Shown here: in pieces, positions 22,059 through 31,897 of the stretch
Numbering within the stretch: position 1 is the stretch's first letter
Layout of the letters: every line of letters starts with the position of its first letter
Source of the DNA: Spirometra erinaceieuropaei
Lineage: Eukaryota; Platyhelminthes; Cestoda; Diphyllobothriidea; Diphyllobothriidae
Reading direction: 5' to 3'
DNA length: 64,000 bases
Assembly (NCBI GenBank): GCA_902702965.1
Contig: CACRXP010000018.1
Span: 409,253-473,252, forward strand
The notes under the pieces: model-generated
What the model saw: only the letters and a program-made list of their open reading frames with translations
What the model was told of the DNA's origin: nothing
The model's database searches: none
Translations under genes and position numbers: made by a program

Positions 22059-22500
22059 ACAGTCGCATGAGCCGTGTGCTATCTGAATCATGGTTTCCTG
22101 CCCCCACCCTCAGTCTATTAGCAAGGGCAAGGACCCCCTTTCCATATTCGGTGTCGAGGCTTGGTGTGGCATAAGTAATTAACCACGCGGGGAGCGCGAA
22201 GGCCAGCACTGTTAACAACACCAGTGTTTGTGAGCCAGACAGTCGAGTAATCATCACGCCTACATCGAACACGCCTGACGAATTTGCGACGATTAGCAAC
22301 TCGAATGCCAACCATCAAGCAATAATCGCACCAAGGACAAGTGTCCTTGATAAGGTGGGGAGTTGTCATTGTCCATTGGCACAACGACCAAAACGCCTTG
22401 CGCATGATTTACCCGTGTCCGATACCGTTTCTGATGAAGAGTTAGAAATCGTCAGGCGAATAAAGTTATTGTTCCAGCGATTGGGTCTATATCTTCTCTG
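22059..22500 (+). mobile_element. Second PLE 3' copy, in tandem
   Basis: It restarts inside the coding region: the frame to 22174 reads MSRVLSESWFPAPTLSLLAR and PFPYSVSRLG, matching RVSRELLESRFTGPQ and LPYSVLRFRLG of the first copy 500 bases upstream. The 3' end carries TTTCTGATGAAGAG, GAAATCGTCAGGCGAATAAAG, a hammerhead with a shortened stem II, then GTTCCAGCGATTGGG. More diverged than copy one, so the two are different insertions or an old tandem unit. Confidence 0.7.
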
Positions 22501-23003
22501 CTGCATCCTCTAACTCACATTTCCGCTTGTATAAACTATCTTAGCACAGTGTCCACCAATAGGACGTTTTGTTGCAGACATAGCTATGTACTAGGTTTGT
22601 AGTTTCTGCAGCATTATGATAAAGCAGTGTTGAGACTAGTACCCACTCCTCTTTGAGGAAAATAGGCCTGGGGCATACTTTATGACATGACACTTGTTGG
22701 AGAAATACAGAAGCGCATAAGAATCCTTTGTCGGACAACACCTACCTTTTTTGACAGTACGACTGTACTCCCCAACATCTCCTTCGGCTGAAATTGTTCA
22801 AAATATGGAAGTTTTAAACTTGTAACCGAATATATTATACGCCTAGAGAGAAGCAGATTTTAAATTGGGAGAAACAGAAAAAAAAACTTCTGGGGAATTG
22901 TTATTATGTTAGGTGTGCGTTGGTTATGGGTTGTTTTTAAATGCGCTTGTCCGAATACCTTCAAAAGAGTCGTTTTGTTAAAGTCTTGCTGCTTCAAGGA
23001 CGG
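22501..23003. other. unassigned sequence
   Basis: Nothing recognised; the 66-residue minus frame 22541-22741 has no motif. Confidence 0.4.
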
Positions 23004-23965
23004 TAAAGCAAATGTCCTATCTCATGAAATGTTGATCAAAACTATGGAATGGTTTTTCCTTTTGAAAAAATTTGCTTGAGTGGCGTTCTTATATGAATTA
23101 TTTTATACATTAATCCAAAGTTATTTTAGATACGCCAGGAATGCGGCTTTCGAACAAACCTCTTATCGACCGCCTATATTCAATAACAACGAAAACTTGG
23201 GCGATGTGATTTTTTCCCATTGGTCCTTGAGACGCTTATAAATTCGAATATATTCTATAGAAACCGTGCGCCAAAATATGCTTTCACCCGCTAATTTGGC
23301 GCAAATTATGTCCTCTTTAAATTTTATACTCCAAAAATATCATCATTTGGTTTCCAAACGTTTCCAGTTATGAGATGTTTCAAGACCAAAAATGCCCAAT
23401 TATACAGCATCATATAAACGTCTATATTAAGGCTGATTATAGAGTGGTCAGTATGGTCCACATCCAGTTCAAAATTTTATGGGTCCTACTTGATTTTAAT
23501 AACATGTAGAAATGAATGATTTTCTCCAAACGAAAAGTGTACAGCTGGTAGTTTGCAAACTCTGAGTGCAAGTGTATTGAGAGATCCAGTTCACAAGCAT
23601 TCAAGAATTGAGTAAGTTTGTTCAAAGCCCAGTACACTCCTTCCTCAAGCAAAAGTTAAATAAAATATAATTTTCTACCAAAATGAGGGAATAAAAGAAT
23701 ATTTTTGTATTTCTTTTCTACGTAAAGTATTTGGATTAATAAGGGAATCGAAAATATATGCGGAACGCCATATCACTTAAGTGGTCAATTTTTACGGAAA
23801 ACAAGCGGTTGGTTAGAAGCTGACGACGATTCGGACGTGGCTGTTATATCCTAACATTATGCGATGCGGTAATTAATATGACATCCTTTCTTAAGTAATC
23901 TTTTCGAACCGAAAACGGAATTTGGAATTTCGGTTAATATTTTATGAGATGGACTATCTATTAAA
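23004..23965. mobile_element. FB-4, diverged foldback element
   Basis: The left subterminal CCTATCTCATGAAATGTTG is mirrored by CGGTTAATATTTTATGAGATGG at the right. Inverted arms continue inward: GCCAGGAATGCGGCTTTCG with CGACGATTCGGACGTGGC region, TTCCCATTGG with the complement near 23750, and CCTCTTTAAATTTTATACTCC on the left. The outermost ends are degraded, so the boundaries are aligned to FB-9. No protein coding. Confidence 0.65.
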
Positions 23966-25249
23966 TAGTTACATTTTTTGAGACAGGGTCCCTTTGTAAG
24001 GCAAAGCTAGCTCTAGGTGGCCTTTATGCAAGCTTGATTAGAGCGAAGCAAAATTTGCCACATCCGTTTCGTAGTAGAAAAGATCATAATAAGTGAAGTC
24101 ACATGCTCTAAAGTGCAAAAAGTTAGCCGTCATTCAAACAAAAAAACAAACTGCGAGGATCTGTGAACCAAACTAACCATTTGCGGCCAATCTCAGTTGT
24201 CCTGATTGGAAGGCATACGGAGGTTTAAAAACAAGTACATAGATGGAGCAGAGGAAAAAGGAAATTAATAACTTGAAAGGACGGAAGAGTGGAGGTTGCC
24301 GCTCACCATTAGATTATATTAACACCAAGAGAGTAGAACATGAGGCAAGTCGCTGAACACTGATTTCCATAACTGTATAGACTTTAGATTACTCAACGCT
24401 ATGTTAATTGCAAAGCTTAACTGCAGACAGGAATGTCCCGTCAAGCATGCGATAAAAATGAATTTTTTGCAAACGTCAACTTACGTGCTTTGGCTCTAAG
24501 CTTCCGCAAAACTTCTGTAAGCCAGGAAAAACGAGTAAATACCGATTAACTTGCATGTTTTTTACGGACGTATACTGAAGTAAGGGTATGCTGCCAGTTC
24601 ATTTTAAAGAAAACGCCTGTTCTTCGGATAACAAAAATCAGCGGTAGTTTAAACGATGCAGAAGATAAAAGTGCGCATGTGAATTCCCTAAATGCGGACT
24701 AGTGACTCACTGTTGTTGATTTGAACGTGAGCGCCAGCTGAGCCTGAATGTAAAAATAAAGTGTGTAAGTAAATAAGACAGATAAAGTAACGACCCCTTC
24801 TGATTGGCTCCGACAGATGAAGAAATTTCAGATCAGTAGGTGCGTGATTGGCCATATCTCTCCTTAAGATGTCAGTGACACTGATTTGCTGAATAATTTC
24901 TGTCTGCATAGATATTTTGAGTGGGCGGACAATAAATCGTCCAGATTCAGTGCAGTCTGGCTGATGAGATCTTGAGCTGCTTTGGTCTACTTACACAGCT
25001 ACATCAGATGTGATAGACTGGCTATCGACAGCGACGAATTTAGCTACATGCCCGTGCGGAAAATATTGGTACAAGCGGTCGGGGACACAGCTGTTGACAT
25101 AGGTAAACAGTAAATCTGCATTCACTGTACACGACCCGCTCTCAAACTCTGCATGTTACAGAATTTAATGAGGAGTCCTCAAACCAATATGAGCGTCAGC
25201 ACCGAAAGACCATAGGAAAAAGAAAGCATTGAAACCTAATTCTCAGTTT
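23966..25249. other. unassigned sequence
   Basis: No repeat or protein recognised. The minus frame at 24688-24909 has no motif. Confidence 0.4.
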
Positions 25250-26450
25250 TGAGCAACAAATCGTCTTTCAAAGCCAGCTGACGAACATATTTTTTCGGTA
25301 AATCATCATCAGGCCGATACATTTACATGGGTATTGATCATTCTAACTGTCCACCTGATATAAATGCGTCTCAGGGGCAGGGTTGATCGGACTCCATGTT
25401 CCCAAGCAGCCCGCATGACGGAGTCAGTGTGTTAAGGACGGCGGAGATGGGGTGGGAGGTGGGGGAAGGAGAGGGGCTTCGGTTCGATTGTAAGCTATGT
25501 GAGAGCGTGTGACTGTTCTCAGGGCGTTGGGACGGCGTGCGATCACCGTCTGGAGTCGGCCGGGGCAGACAGACTGCTTGTGTCAACGTCTTCTGACAAC
25601 AGAGTTCTTGGTTCGCTAGTCGAATGGCCACTGCTTAGGCTGTGGCTAGCACCCGTTTGCGCAGGCCTTTAGACTAATGTGCCGGCTCCCCCTAGATAAC
25701 TTTAAAGACTTTTTTTAGCGTCGGCTTGGTGGATCGTATGGATTAGATGTGCAAGAATTGAACTCGGATTCGATCGATTTTCACCTCTACCCAACCAGGC
25801 AGGCATATGTTCGCGTATTTTCTTTTCCAGACGCCTCGTTGTACGACCAATATATCCCGCTCCACAGGAGCAAGTGAATGAATAAATACACATGGATGTA
25901 GCCTGTAACGGCAGCCGGTATTTGCCCCCCAACCGTAGTAGGGGGGAGTTTGCGAAGAATCCGCGCAAGTTCGCCGTGGGGAAGGCACTCGCGAGAGCTG
26001 TCCTAAGACATCTCACTAATTCGCTTGCTGCATCTCCTAGACAAGGAAGCCTTAGAAATAGGTCTTTCTTCTCTGCGGTTGCAACGGCAGGTTTTGTGAC
26101 AAGCTCACTAATATTCTGGAGTATGCATCGCTCTGGACAGCCGTTTTCGCAGAGGGTGTTTTGCAGCTGCTGGAGTTCTGCTTCACCAGTTTCAGGGGAG
26201 CAGATGCGTCGCACTCTAGCCGCCAGTCCCTGGACTAAATTTCGTTTTAGATTTAAGGGAACAAATCCGTTAAAATTAATGTATTGTCCCGTCCAGGTTT
26301 TCTTTCTGAATATCTCGCGTTGGATGTATCCATCCTCCTTTCTGTGTAAAAGTACATCGAGGAACGCGACCACGTTATTCGTCTTGGTCTCTGCGGTAAA
26401 CATCAGAGAGGGATGCGCCCGTTAAAATTCTGACCTCAACTTCTTTGGCT
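25250..26450 (-). mobile_element. Penelope-like element, subfamily 1, 5'-truncated
   Basis: It contains the post-catalytic RT part, linker and GIY-YIG domain of a PLE (25702-26403) and a 3' non-coding region of about 450 bases ending near 25260. The 3' region on the minus strand includes GGCCTGATGATGATTTACCG and GTTCGTCAGCTGGC, which resembles a hammerhead core but does not give a proper stem II. It differs clearly from the PLE subfamily at 27.2-29.9 kb. Confidence 0.85.
25702..26403 (-). CDS. PLE polyprotein fragment: RT tail and GIY-YIG endonuclease
   Basis: A 233-residue open frame. Residues 12-18 (VAFLDVL) are the FLDV block that follows the YVDD motif in PLE reverse transcriptases, and 35-50 (KKTWTGQYINFNGFVP) and 52-58 (LKRNLVQ) are the thumb-side signature. 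The C-terminal domain at 171-203 reads MCIYSFTCSCGAGYIGRT and RLEKKIREHMP: CIY and YIG are the GIY-YIG signature, the CxC between them is the zinc-finger-like insert of PLE nucleases, and R/E/H follow. The enzyme would nick DNA to prime reverse transcription. RT catalytic motifs are missing: an in-frame stop lies just upstream of the first Met (RAHPSL before it is still PLE-like). The frame is unusually free of stops for a truncated copy. The long antisense frame 25892-26425 is its shadow. Confidence 0.88.
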   Translation of the reverse strand: MFTAETKTNNVVAFLDVLLHRKEDGYIQREIFRKKTWTGQYINFNGFVPLNLKRNLVQGLAARVRRICSPETGEAELQQLQNTLCENGCPERCILQNISELVTKPAVATAEKKDLFLRLPCLGDAASELVRCLRTALASAFPTANLRGFFANSPLLRLGGKYRLPLQATSMCIYSFTCSCGAGYIGRTTRRLEKKIREHMPAWLGRGENRSNPSSILAHLIHTIHQADAKKSL

Positions 26451-26559
26451 ACTTGTGCCGAGGACCCAGAGTAGACATTGATTTGGACCGACCTCACAAC
26501 TCCCTCTCTCGCCCCCGAAACAGTGGCCTGTGCGAGTCAGAGTGATTGCAGATGGACTT

Positions 26560-26790
26560 GAACGCGGTGTCGGACGTGACCTGAAGTCCCTGTCTACCGC
26601 TTGCCACACACAAATAACTTAGATGCGACAGTTTGACCGCCGTAAGAGACGACATCCACCGTGTGCCGCACATAGTGAGTCCATCTCCAGTGATTTACTC
26701 GTGAATAAGTTGACGGCAGAGCAACTTTGTGCGGCATCTACCGCATTCTCTCCTCCCACGACCGAAGGTAGCCATATCTGATGGGTTTGC
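26560..26790 (-). repeat. Repeat A copy
   Basis: On the minus strand: GGAGGAGAGAATGCGGTAGATG (written here as GGAGGAGAGAATG then CGGTAGATGCCGC), ACTTATTCACGAGTAAATC, and a 3' part with GGATGTCGTCTCTTACGGCGG. It matches the conserved block of the copies at 6870-7230 and 48640-48880. Confidence 0.65.
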
Positions 26791-26964
26791 TCTCTTGTTT
26801 TTTGTGAAATTTGGAGTGTTACCACTTCATATTTTTGAGGTACTTTGTACTATCCTTTGAAATAATTCAGCATTTAGAACAACGTGAACCATTAAGCTAG
26901 AAGATGAGGAAGGAGAGATCTCACAAACTGACCTCTGGACGACTGCGAAGGAGATCGGCTGTAG

Positions 26965-27138
26965 AATGACGATGCGAAAGAAGAAGAGCGGGAGGACGAA
27001 GATGACGAGGAAGACGAGGATGATGATGAGGAGGATGAGGACGAGGACGAGGACGAGTGTGAAGACACTGAGCAGTCTGTCAGAAAATTGATGCATAGGA
27101 CGTTGCATGATGAGTATAGAAGACGGAAACGTAGATAA
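26965..27138 (+). repeat. GA/GAC-rich low-complexity tract with acidic open frame
   Basis: A purine-rich stretch that in one frame reads DDAKEEEREDEDDEEDEDDD, continues with more E/D and then CEDTEQSVRKLMHRTLHDEY before a stop. No start codon precedes it after the TAG near 26964. The non-repetitive tail is of interest but matches nothing I recognise. The hydrophobic minus-strand frame (26827-27108) is its antisense shadow. Confidence 0.5.
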
Positions 27139-27242
27139 TGATGTTAAACAGGCGTGCTATGATATGTATATATATATCGTGTTTATCATCCCCCGAGGAA
27201 GACGAAGAAGAGAAAGCGATTTCATGGGCCAGATTGTATTTA

Positions 27243-27284
27243 AACTGACGTTTCGGAAACTCTCTCGTTTCCATCATCAGAGTC
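27243..27284 (-). ncRNA. hammerhead ribozyme motif in PLE subfamily 2
   Basis: Minus strand: GACT, CTGATGA (27274-27280), T, GGAAAC-GAGAGA-GTTTCC, GAAAC, GTC (27247-27249), AGTT. Stem II is a perfect 6-bp hairpin, but its sequence differs from that of subfamily 1 (GGGTTC/GAATCC), so the pairing is kept while bases changed. Stem I is GACU/AGUU, four pairs with one wobble. Stem III is the loopless AC/GU, again implying a dimer. Confidence 0.8.
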
Positions 27285-27285
27285 G

Positions 27286-27978
27286 TTAGCTGGCGTTTCC
27301 TGCTGGCCTTGATTTGTTCAGCCTTGCCGCCTGCCTCGTATTATAACCGTGCCCAGCGCACGAACGTTGATTAGTCTGTTTTCTGTTGGCTGATTTTGGC
27401 CGCGCTGATCCGAGCCATTGGGGGACTGGCGTGCCCTGTGTCGCTTTCACGCCGGACGTGGTTGCCGCTGCGTCGGTGTGCTCGTTGGCTACCTCCTCGT
27501 CAGGCGGCGGGCCGATCGGTCGTTGTTCCTCAGGCGTGGTGTTTTCGGCCTCGAGAGTACGTCCGTGAGGCACTGTGTCGCGCCGGTCACGTGACATTCG
27601 GTCAGCTGCTTCCACTGTCTCCGCGAGCGTCGGCAGCCGACACAGTGTGACTCTTTTCATCCGTGCCACTGTCCCTGCCTGGAATGACTCGAGCCTTGCG
27701 CGGAGCGTCTGGTAGGCGGGATGTAGGTCTATGGCTCGGTTGAATGTGCCAGTAGAGGACCAACTTTCCAGCATCGGCCTGGCCATTTTATCATTGGCTC
27801 GGCCGACCACATTCGCTTTCTCGAAGGCGAAACTGTGGTTCCGCTCTACTGTATGGCTATACACCAACGGCAGCTTATCCTTGCCATTGATTGCAAGTTG
27901 GTGTTCGTGCAATCTTGTGCCGAGGCGTTTTCCCGTTTCCTTAACATACCTTGCACCACAATCTTGGCATGTTATGCT
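27286..27978 (-). pseudogene. PLE subfamily 2: GIY-YIG nuclease remnant and C-terminal extension
   Basis: Downstream of a TAG at 27979-27981, which probably replaces the tyrosine of the first GIY motif, the frame reads SITCQDCGARYVKETGKRLG and TRLHEHQLAINGKDKL: CxxC, the YVG-like YVK and the helix with R, E and H. It continues FAFEKANVVGRANDKMARPM and IDLHPAYQTLRARL, matching the subfamily-1 tail ILARGDNRVSRELLES and LPYSVLRFRL. A long hydrophilic extension (TPEEQRPIGPPPDEEVANEH) with a basic end follows to 27286. G of YVG has become K, so the nuclease was probably lost. Confidence 0.8.
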
Positions 27979-28405
27979 CTAGACCACCGCTGAATTTTCT
28001 GTCCGCGGCAGCGGGTCTTTGGGCCTCATGATCTGTTGTCTCATTGTCGATGCTGGTTTATGGGTCACACCAATTCCAAAAGATTTCAGAATTCTCGCAG
28101 TTGCCTCTGAAACGTTCTTTACCTAGGGGATTGAGAGCCATAACTCTGATTTCTCCTCGCTCAACCGCCCAGAGTGGGATATCCTGAGACACTTGCGTAT
28201 GAACGACTTCGGGTAACCGTTGGCTTCAAATAGGGCATGTCAGTACTTTACCTCCTTCTTCCTGTCATCGTCGTCGATGCAGTGTGTTTGGGCGCGTTGG
28301 AAAAGGGTCCTGACACAACTGTGTTTGTGACCAACGGGCTGGTTGCTTCTGAAGTGGAGGATGCGCCTAGTGTTTTTCGCCTTACGGTAGACCATCGTCT
28401 TTATA

Positions 28406-28747
28406 TTACCGTTCGCCAGTTTTGCGACGTACGTCTAGGAAGAGCAATCGATTGCCGACCTCTTCTTCCATAGTCAACTGCGTGTCGGGAAATATTGAAT
28501 TCAAAACTGCTTTGAAATCGTCCATGTAGCTCCTTTTTATTATGATGAATGCGTCGTCAACATATCTGGCCCAGAACTTCGGAGAGTATGGGCTGAATAC
28601 CAGCCGCTCCAGCCTCTGCCAAACCGTTTTGGCAATTAGTCCAGACAGAGATGAGCCCATTGGCGTTTCCTTCTTTTGCTTGTATACTTGGCCATTAAAT
28701 GTGAAGAAAGTCTCAAGACACAGTTCCATGAGCTCGATGATATGCAC
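28406..28747 (-). pseudogene. PLE subfamily 2: reverse transcriptase palm (motifs B and C)
   Basis: A 113-residue open stretch. Residues 29-36 PMGSSLSG are motif B; 61-65 RYVDD are motif C with both catalytic aspartates (codons at 28553-28558); 98-106 GNRLLFLDV follow. HIIELMELCLETFFTFNGQV precedes motif B as in PLE RTs. Motif A (FDVLSLFT, 28812-28835) lies upstream in a different frame, so at least one frameshift separates them. The C-terminal part ends at a stop soon after FLDV. Confidence 0.88.
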
Positions 28748-28811
28748 TCGCTTACGCCTTTGGTCGGTCTCGTCGTACGCTTCTCAGAGAAGGCCGTCGA
28801 GAGTATCGACG

Positions 28812-29270
28812 GGTGAACAGTGAGAGCACGTCAAAGGACGCCATCAACTCGTCTGCGTCCACCCTCCGATGTCGGATGCGAGCCACACACTCTTAAGCTG
28901 ACTTCCCTTTCCACTCTGAGTTCTTGATGAAGAAACAAAGTCGCTGGTACAGGCACTTGGACAGCCCAAAGGTTAGAGCGTCAGGTAAAGAAGCGATTCG
29001 GCGGAGAGGCAGTCCTGCCTTGTGTTCCTCGAACAGGCCTTAGAAGCGTGCCATCTCGGTGTCAGTGACTTTCGCGGACAGTGTCCCTCTTCTCGTGAGG
29101 GCGCTCGCTTTTTTAACCTCCCCACCGACTTGTTTATGTTGTCTGCAGGCTTTCTGAACTCGCTGACATCCGAAAGCGCATAAGATTCCTTGTCCATCAG
29201 CAGGTTTTCCAGTTAGGTCCTGTCTTCGGTGATAACTTTCGAGAGTTTGTTGTCAGCAGGCAGGGTGACG
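28812..29270 (-). pseudogene. PLE subfamily 2: N-terminal RT region with motif A
   Basis: Fragments in different frames: LPADNKLSKVITEDRT, a stop, LENLLMDKESYALSDVSEF and NINKSVGRLKKR (28973-29197 frame), later FGLSKCLYQRLCFF, RIRH and DELMASFDVLSLFT. The pattern LPADK, DKESY, FGL..YQ, FDV.SLFT is that of PLE reverse transcriptases, where the aspartate of FDV binds the catalytic metal. Several frameshifts; not translatable as one protein. Confidence 0.8.
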
Positions 29271-29330
29271 ATAAACATATGTAGTGAAGACCATGGGAGG
29301 AAGGAAAACGCGAATTGCTTGTTTTCCTCT

Positions 29331-29930
29331 GTGAAGAATGTTCCCGACTGGTTGGTAATAATCCCTAAACCCTTTTGTAACCGTGTGCCTTATAAACGGG
29401 GATCCACCACCAGACAGCAAACCATGAGGATCAAAGACCTGATATGGGCACCCAGCATGTCGCGCTAAAGCTGCGAGACAACGTATGCTGACGAGGATAA
29501 ACTCTCCCTGGTTTTCAGCCATGTACAAAAGTAAAACCCTACTTTCGTCTTTGAGACTCCGAGGGTCATCGTCCGAGCCAACGAGAAGATGGCCAGACTG
29601 ATGCCTAAAGTTGGCACAATTGATCAAGCCATAGGCTTGCATCCCGCACACCAACGGCAACACATGACACTAGAATCGGTTCGGAGAGGAGCAATAGGGC
29701 AATCAAGCAAAGTCACGCGGGGACAACAGTTGGTACCCAAGGACAGAAGGGGAAGAGTTAGCCGGAGCTCACGTTGCCAGCTTGTAACTACGACGCGCTC
29801 AAGAGGCCGAAAGCAGTTCGCACGAGAAGCGAGGACTAAGCAGCCCATTGGATTGCAAGGGTGAATGCGCGCAACAACGCATTGGTTTCCCCAAGCAAAC
29901 AAGCCCCTAATAAGACACAAACCACGAACC
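29331..29930 (+). mobile_element. PLE subfamily 2 fragment, plus strand (head-to-head partner)
   Basis: In one plus frame around 29530-29640: KLSLVFSHV (29496 region), PTFVFETPRVIVRANEKMAR and then, after a shift, IDQAIGLHPAHQ. These align with KLPLVYSHT, FAFEKANVVGRANDKMARPM and RAIDLHPAYQ of the minus copy. The 91-residue frame 29589-29864 continues into the hydrophilic extension. It is a C-terminal fragment only. Confidence 0.75.
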
Positions 29931-30000
29931 GTTAACTGCTATGCCGGACTCGACCAAACCATGATCTTGCAGTGACAGCAGATCGGACGCAAGAATGGAT

Positions 30001-30114
30001 ATATATATATATATATATGGTATTACCGACAAAGACAAGGGAGACTGGTAATACCATTCTGCCTATATATCATGCATGAACGTACGAACGATTGGTGATC
30101 GCCCCTCTACCATT

Positions 30115-30146
<32 letters not shown>
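30001..30146 (+). repeat. AT/TA and GA microsatellites around a collapsed SINE-B palindrome
   Basis: (AT)n at 30001-30018, a collapsed SINE-B palindrome at 30019-30113, (TA)n at about 30116-30128 and (GA)n at 30129-30146. The SINE part has the minus-oriented TATTACCGACAAAGACAAGG followed at once by plus-oriented TACCATTCTGCCTATATATC and a tail GATCGCCCCTCTACC, so the centre seen at 11991-12475 is deleted. Confidence 0.75.
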
Positions 30147-30355
30147 AAGCGCGTTATAAATGCTTTTCGGTCAAATTTTAAAAAGACAAAGCTTTAGATT
30201 GCACGATGACAAATACAATATTTATGAAGCTCACGCTAAAGCTATATGATTCGGCATGCGAACAATATGACACCCTTCATAAGACGGAAAACCTCAACAG
30301 CACCATGTGATAAGAAAGTTCTCACTAAGAGCTGACGGTACTTCTGAGCCTGAGT
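30147..30355. other. unassigned sequence
   Basis: Nothing recognised. Confidence 0.4.
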
Positions 30356-30450
30356 AAAATATTCGTACATCAAATTTCGGTCTGCGCCTATAGACTTTAG
30401 AATATACTGACCAACTTCAATTTCGCAGTTAATTTCTGAATAAATTAAAA
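30356..30450 (+). repeat. Direct repeat D, copy 1
   Basis: TACATCAAATTTCGGTCTGC and CTATAGACTTTAGAATATAC are repeated almost exactly at 30690-30770. Confidence 0.85.
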
Positions 30451-30606
30451 AGCAATAAATTGTAAACTGGAAGACGGGGAATGCTGGGGGACTCACTGGA
30501 TGGTTGGACCCCTCGCTGCTATGCCATGCAGTGGCAGGTTATCAGCGAAACCCGCGTGTCTGGGCTTTTAGCGAATACCAGTGCTGCTAGAATGGTATCC
30601 TATAAC

Positions 30607-30700
30607 CCTTAAATATACTACTAGCTGCCTGTCGGCTGTTAATGAATATTACGCGGTTACCCGCTGTGGCCGATGAATATCGGCCCAAATATTCCTACAT
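30607..30700 (+). repeat. Repeat C copy 2
   Basis: Aligned with 14050-14160 (TATACTACTAGCTGCCTGTC and GGCCCAAATATTC here). It runs directly into the second copy of direct repeat D. Confidence 0.4.
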
Positions 30701-30770
30701 CAAATTTCGGTCTGCGCCTATAGACCTTAGAATATACTGACCTACTTCAAGTTTGCAGTTCATTTCTGAG
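30690..30770 (+). repeat. Direct repeat D, copy 2
   Basis: About 80 bases nearly the same as 30356-30440, about 330 bases away, suggesting a local duplication or two ends of one element. A weaker relative (GGCGCCTACAGAAATATGC, ACCTATTC) lies near 41252. Confidence 0.85.
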
Positions 30771-31710
30771 ATAAAAACGCAACTTCTCATCTTCTCCACT
30801 CCCTTGTTGTATGTTTTTTTTTACAGGACAACCGTTAAGTAAGTAAGCACACTTGGCAGACATTGTTTTGGTCACTCTCTATCTTCATATTACCCTTACT
30901 CGCCGTAATCGTTAAATCGACCTTGCTTTCGTTATCCGTCTGGGCAGGACAGCTAAGATCTGCTTTAACAGGAAATCACCCGAAAGACCCACCGTAGATG
31001 CTGGAAGATCTTACGCTGACCTTAGCAGCGGTAAGGAACCTTTGGAAAGGCGAGAAATCACAAATTATAATAGTCGAATTCCAGGAGGCCGGTTCCCCTT
31101 CTATTAATTCATCTAAACGCCTCATGTTCTCTAATGTGATTAAAATCGGCCCCATAAGAACGGGCCTTGCTTCCGCTCAGAAATCCTTCTCTGGTCGACA
31201 TGCGGAAGAACGCATCGGTCTTCATGCGTGCAGAGCTGTGTCAAGATGCATCCCGATCACTCAGGCAAGCTAACCAATCGGAATCGATGCAAAGGCATTT
31301 CGGGGGAGACGTATTTGCTAATGGCCGTCTGGGTGCGCAAACAGTTGTCCGGTGGACAGAGACAAAAACCATGGAAAGGTTTTCTGTTCTGAAACAACCT
31401 ACGTTTTCATTGCACAGCCCTTCTGTGGCTCTACTGTGTGTTTGCCAGCTAGAGTGGTTAGATGTACAAATGAATTCGACAAATTCTGACTGGTAGGGTG
31501 AGTGAATCAGAGTGCTAACTCAAGAAGTGCCTGATCATAGTTAAAGTCTGATCCGCCCTTATTTGCGTCGGGACCCACTAATAAAATCATCACTTTAACC
31601 CTTCAGTCTACTTTAATATAGCTACCTTTGGAGGGCCGCCGCTTGCAGGGATACAGTAATAGATGGCACGATGCATAATGTGGAAGTGGTCACAAACAAA
31701 CAAATAATTT
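30771..31710. other. unassigned sequence
   Basis: No repeat recognised. Frames at 30998-31273 and 31167-31496 (plus) overlap in different registers, lack motifs and are not supported. Confidence 0.4.
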
Positions 31711-31711
31711 C

Positions 31712-31897
31712 GTGAAAAAGGGACAATTACCAAACGATGATACAGACGAAGCGCTCCTAGACGATGATGATGACGAGGAGGGTTCGTGTCGCCTCGAGCG
31801 CCTTCGTGGCTCCTCTATAAAGAAATGGAAAAAGTTACTAATTTTCCCCTTAACACATCGCCTAAAGGGAGGCTTTTTCATAGCGTTCTCTTACTAG
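31712..31897 (+). other. acidic-patch open frame, possible transposase N-terminus remnant
   Basis: A 61-residue frame: MKKGQLPNDDTDEALLDDDD, then RLERLRGSSIKKWKKLLIFP and LTHRLKGGFFIAF. It shares layout with 39589-39810: acidic residues, leucine pair, DDDDxEE, then LERL and a basic segment. The W..FPL..R..GG.F pattern vaguely recalls the start of Harbinger-type nucleases, but this is weak. Function unknown; it may simply be expanded GAC/GAT repeat. Confidence 0.35.

Larger units (their letters stand above)
27175..29330 (-). mobile_element. Penelope-like element, subfamily 2, near full-length but decayed
   Basis: Pieces in order along the minus strand: LPADNKLS and LMDKESYALSDVSEFRK (29270 to 29130), FGLSKCLYQRLCFFIKNSEW (about 28970-28910), RT motif A FDVLSLFT (28812-28835), PMGSSLSG and RYVDD (28406-28747), FLDV, then GIY-YIG and C-terminus (27286-27978), then a 3' end with a hammerhead at 27243-27284. 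Frame changes and stops between pieces make it a pseudogene. The N-terminus before LPADNKLS is unclear. A partner in opposite orientation begins where this one stops. Confidence 0.85.

Noticed and set aside
25261..25330. hammerhead-like CTGATGATGATTTACCGAAAA in the 3' region of PLE subfamily 1 at 25.3 kb (minus)
   Set aside because: Stem I and stem II do not pair convincingly; at most a decayed or variant ribozyme.
25892..26425. 177-residue plus-strand open frame
   Set aside because: It is antisense to the PLE GIY-YIG frame, which has clear motifs; the open frame is a by-product.
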